From contig NZ_RRCN01000001.1 of NCBI RefSeq assembly GCF_003863965.1, forward strand, positions 124,001 to 188,000: a stretch of 64,000 nt of DNA, given 5' to 3'. A model generated the notes under the pieces. The model was not told where the DNA came from. It saw only the letters and a list, made by a program, of their open reading frames with translations, and did no database searches. The stretch comes from Paenibacillus oralis. Lineage in GTDB: Bacteria > Bacillota > Bacilli > Paenibacillales > Paenibacillaceae. How positions within the stretch are numbered: position 1 is the stretch's first letter; every line of letters begins with the position of its first letter. Below, one piece after another: positions 62,101 to 64,000 of the stretch. The position numbers and the translations under genes were made by a program.

Positions 62101-63343
62101 CACACCGTCGGGAAGCTTGAGTGCTTCGGCGGAGGCTGTCATTGCAGCGGGCCATAAGCAGGTAAATCTCACCGTTAAGACGACTGCAGACGGCGGCGTC
62201 ACGACGGCTACGGTAGGCGACAGCGAACTGAGCGCCGCGCTGGCTTCGGCGGGATCCGGATCGCCGGTCGCGATCGTGCTCAGCTTGCCCGGCACAACTG
62301 TAACAAACGCCAAGGCATCGTTCACAGCCGGGCAAGTCAAGCAATTTGCCGATCTGCATCCGCAAAGCGTGATCGTGTTTAGCGCAGCGGGTTCCGCATT
62401 GTCTTTGCCGGTTAGCCTACTGGCGCAAGCTCCGGCTTCCGCCGGACTCGACCTGATCATCGAGCCGTCCGAATCCGGCAAAGCCGCCTTTACGGAGCAT
62501 GCTCCCGGCGCAACGGTTCTCGGGACGCCGGTTCTTTTTGCAGCGAACTGGGTCGCCGAGTCCGGAAGCACGCCGCTCAAAGTGCCGGCCGGCACTTTCA
62601 TCAAGCGGGCGTTCACTGTACCGGGTCAAATTGAGCCGGGCACGGCCGGAGTCCTTTATGAAGAGAACGGTGAAGTTAGACCGGTTGCCTCGGTATTCAC
62701 GGCCCGGGAAGACAAGACGACGCTGGTCACGGTAAACCGCCCTGGATTTTCCGTGTATGCCGCCGTCACTCGCACGATTCAATTCGAGGATATTGCCGGT
62801 TCCCCGGCAGCGGACCATATTCAGGCGCTGGCAAGCAAGTTCATCATTGAAGGAACTTCCGCAGGCAAGTTTTCGCCAAACGGTAACTTGACCCGCGCGG
62901 AATTCACGTCCTTGCTCGTACGGGCGCTCGGTCTGAAAGCGCAAGGCACAACCGCCAAGTTCGGCGACGTGAAGGCGACCGACTGGTTCGCCGAAGATAT
63001 CGCCGCCGCTAATGAAGCCGGCATCATCCATGGCAAAAGCCAAAGCGTGTTTGCTCCCGGCGCAAGCGTAACGCGTCAGGAAATGGCGGCGATTCTGGCA
63101 AGAGCTTTGACGTTTACGGGAGCCAAGCTGCCGCAGGCCGATTCGCCTGCCGCCGCTTACGCCGATGCGGCGGAAATTGCCGATTACGCCAAAGGCAGCG
63201 TTCGGACGTTAACGGCCGCCGGCGTTATCGGCGGTGTGGAAGCTGACGGCGGAACCAACTTCCGTCCGAACGCCACCGCAACACGTGAAACCGCAGCCTC
63301 TGCGCTGTATCTGCTGCTCAGCAAGGCGGGTTTGTCCGATTAA
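59147..63343 (+). CDS. Secreted S8 subtilase (Vpr-like) with three SLH domains
   Basis: 1398 residues from TTG 59147 (GGAGGAG, 6 nt). Signal peptide about 1-32, I9 inhibitor-like propeptide about 70-160, then the S8 domain: VGVIDTGVDYKHPDL (Asp near 205), SHGTHVAGTI (His near 254) and SGTSMAAPHAAG (Ser near 614). A PA-like insert lies between His and Ser (about 420-540). A Fn3-like region follows, then a Gly/Ser linker near 960 and three C-terminal SLH domains from about 1212. Vpr-type proteases degrade extracellular protein; the SLH domains would hold the enzyme on the wall. The stop is followed by a strong terminator. Confidence 0.93.
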   Translation: MKSRIRFRTWLVYSLALGLTATGAFPGTTAASGSASSPLLNQVITSATEPASEPVISPQIDTSSKKPVRIIVQLDGQPAAVGKYAAKAGIRSLAAVATEATINKEQQKFLDTAADQGLDLDVNYQYDTVLNGFEITIPANEIPKLADIPGVKSIHENSTWYPIPLETTTIEEGAAFEVNPLKQIGADLAWESGITGEGLKVGVIDTGVDYKHPDLAGAYKGGYDSFYNDDDPYEEPPIAQADDPLGTGYEGTSHGTHVAGTIVGRAANTESDIVQKGVAYEADLYAYKVLGRSKQDPTKTNGSSAQVIDGIERAVKDGMDVINLSLGSDTEKDVNSPDAIAINNAVLSGVVAVIANGNAGPGYYTLGSPATSQLAIAVGAVDSESKHFEGSLESALSDPQAETDATATSATYATYHFNVMAWETAHDDFRNILGIEPRDVVYANLGAAEDYQGLDVQGKVVLVSRGTLAFVDKIANAKAHGAAAIVVFNGKANGNEADLSESIPGLDEHIGASLGDGFDFIPTLDLSGKDGRALARALKDNPGLSLKFKFDEDYPEETVPGDFLADFSSWGPNADANMSIKPDIVTPGVNVMSSYPAYGKLLGDVPYDKAYARSSGTSMAAPHAAGLALLLKEKHPEWTPFDIRAALANTAKVLEDEDGTPLYDVYQQGAGRADVAEALKTPAILQALEPITILDPNYNPKNVINYNASANFGIAAPGSAPLKTLQLKNTSGDAVAYDANVEWHSGHEGVDAALDTASVTAAAGKASAFQLKLTVASDAREGRYEGQVNLTSPGLPTLHLPFSVYVGADQPANGFGIQDVKVTNSIVYPNRSTQKSTDLSFKLTAEDTNYFRFLVYDLNDELIGLFGDQVSEDINKRFEPGVYTYEGISNSYYATDSDGNPIFDDQNQPITKSLKDGVYKIWVYAFQLDSNHQVAVRNDGTPIVYSNVTSYRVDNSTGSNGGGSGSSSGGKKSSTTVTSPATAPATPSGSLSASAEAVIAAGHKQVNLTVKTTADGGVTTATVGDSELSAALASAGSGSPVAIVLSLPGTTVTNAKASFTAGQVKQFADLHPQSVIVFSAAGSALSLPVSLLAQAPASAGLDLIIEPSESGKAAFTEHAPGATVLGTPVLFAANWVAESGSTPLKVPAGTFIKRAFTVPGQIEPGTAGVLYEENGEVRPVASVFTAREDKTTLVTVNRPGFSVYAAVTRTIQFEDIAGSPAADHIQALASKFIIEGTSAGKFSPNGNLTRAEFTSLLVRALGLKAQGTTAKFGDVKATDWFAEDIAAANEAGIIHGKSQSVFAPGASVTRQEMAAILARALTFTGAKLPQADSPAAAYADAAEIADYAKGSVRTLTAAGVIGGVEADGGTNFRPNATATRETAASALYLLLSKAGLSD

Positions 63344-63383
63344 CAACCGGATTCCGGCCAAGAAAGCGGCAATAGATTAACGG

Positions 63384-63420
63384 GAAAAGGCGATGCAGAA
63401 AATCATCTGCACCGCCTTTT
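63384..63420 (+). terminator. Intrinsic terminator of the subtilase gene
   Basis: GGCGATGCAGA and TCTGCACCGCC pair with an AAATCA loop, then TTTTCTCTATTT. The region 63421-63521 that follows is AT-rich and empty. Confidence 0.85.
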
Positions 63421-63521
63421 CTCTATTTCATATGTTTGTAAATCGGCTGACTATCAAGCAAGCAAACTTACTTTTGAGGACAGTCCCGTTACTTATATTA
63501 AATATATTGAAATTAATGCTT

Positions 63522-63641
63522 CTATAAACCACCATGCTGACCATAGGTTATGACAGTAGGTTGATGAATAAAACTTGCGTCGGGAATAGCAAATACTAAA
63601 AACACAAGCATAGCCGCTGCGATAACTATTTTATTCTTCAT
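63522..63641 (-). CDS. Candidate secreted signalling pro-peptide (39 residues)
   Basis: 39 residues. N-terminal MKNK, a hydrophobic stretch about 5-19 (IVIAAAMLVFLVFAI), then a polar C-terminus ending VITYGQHGGL. This is a Sec signal peptide with a short tail, as in the precursors of Phr, PapR, NprX and AimP. ATG 63641 overlaps the stop of the upstream regulator by 4 nt (ATGA), with GAGGTG and AGGT just upstream. Translation was read directly from the sequence, because it is too short for routine gene calling. The pairing with a regulator is inferred. Confidence 0.6.
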   Translation of the reverse strand: MKNKIVIAAAMLVFLVFAIPDASFIHQPTVITYGQHGGL

Positions 63642-64000
63642 ACGACCTGACGCACCTCACTAACTATGTTCTTGTACTTTAAACATAATTCTTCAGTTGC
63701 TATGTACCTGACTTGTTCAAATAAAACCATAAACTTAATAATACTATCCTCTTTGTTAATTATAACTGAATTTTCCAGGCCTAACATCATATATTTGAAA
63801 CCGCTTTTGTAATCACCTTTACGCACATAATAAAAAGTAAGATCGTACAGAAACTTGTTAAAGTAATCGGGTATCACCTGACTCATATAAAAATCATTTG
63901 TTCGCTGACGTTCATAAGCTTCTATTTCCGAACTAAATTGTTGGAGGATATGATCCACATCCATTTGATATCGGTTTGCGGCATACAGAATATTAAATAA
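63638..64000 (-). CDS. Probable RRNPP-type (TPR) regulator, C-terminal part (runs off window)
   Basis: The frame is open from the window edge, giving 120 C-terminal residues without a start. The chain is helical with alternating pairs (QQFSSEIEAYERQRTNDFYM, DLTFYYVRKGDYKSGFKYMM, MVLFEQVRYIATEELCLKYK), compatible with TPR-like repeats of Rap, PlcR, NprR or AimR regulators. An N-terminal HTH would be beyond the edge. The gene ends overlapping the secreted peptide gene, the arrangement of RRNPP receptor-peptide pairs. Its base composition is AT-rich (about 35% GC) compared with the rest of the window, so it may be recently acquired. Confidence 0.55.
   Translation of the reverse strand, partial: LFNILYAANRYQMDVDHILQQFSSEIEAYERQRTNDFYMSQVIPDYFNKFLYDLTFYYVRKGDYKSGFKYMMLGLENSVIINKEDSIIKFMVLFEQVRYIATEELCLKYKNIVSEVRQVV

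Noticed and set aside
60662..62365. 567-codon open frame on the minus strand inside the subtilase gene
   Set aside because: It overlaps the sense subtilase domains and has no recognisable protein features; a GC-driven shadow frame.

Overview
The window looks like a chromosomal segment of a Paenibacillus-type, endospore-forming Firmicute. Supporting signs are consensus AGGAGG ribosome sites with frequent GTG and TTG starts, S-layer-homology (SLH) surface proteins, CgeB-like and YheC/YheD spore-surface proteins, an EcsAB transporter, a BstA/YfiT-type protein and the ykoEDC thiamine-precursor transporter. No rRNA, tRNA or CRISPR array was seen. The genus is inferred from gene content; species cannot be assigned.

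Positions 1-12970 hold a spore-surface glycosylation locus. Two CgeB-like proteins lie left of a long leftward operon (9830 down to 2165). The operon encodes four GT2 glycosyltransferases (two pairs of paralogues), a sugar-1-phosphate nucleotidyltransferase, a GT-D-fold glycosyltransferase, three small helical proteins and a very basic small protein. Five proteins of the locus share a Tyr/Phe-Gly periodic motif, usually behind an Arg-rich tail. A GT4 gene and a divergent YheC/YheD ATP-grasp gene close the locus. Positions 12993-16302 are ykoEDC under a TPP riboswitch with an attenuator. Positions 16422-30451 hold psd, an ABC transporter plus membrane-bound serine hydrolase operon, an AraC regulator, a MocR regulator divergent from a PNPOx-like gene, an aminotransferase, ecsAB and a DEAD-box helicase.

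Positions 30988-34443 encode a 1151-residue secreted amylase with duplicated CBM25 modules and two phased operator-like sites. From 35119 to 44794 come small housekeeping and regulatory genes: SDR, CheX, LysR, PHP phosphatase, acetyltransferases, an alkyltransferase-like protein, a NagZ-like lipoprotein, a LOG protein, DinB-like and a TipA-type MerR. A transposase-like gene without recognisable catalytic aspartates lies at 45654-46556. Then come an SLH/YcdB surface protein, a selenium module (mnmH, selD, divergent ArsP-like permease), anaerobic ribonucleotide reductase nrdDG, and an SLH-anchored subtilase of 1398 residues.

Three features stand out as possibly undescribed. (1) Six intergenic elements each have four about 26-nt units ordered forward-forward-reverse-reverse with a rigid 50/51-bp step; four elements are exactly 183 bp. 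(2) The shared docking-like motif links the spore glycosyltransferases to a motif-only basic protein. (3) At the right edge, in AT-rich DNA, a regulator C-terminus overlaps by 4 bp a 39-codon gene for a secreted peptide, which has the layout of an RRNPP quorum-sensing pair.
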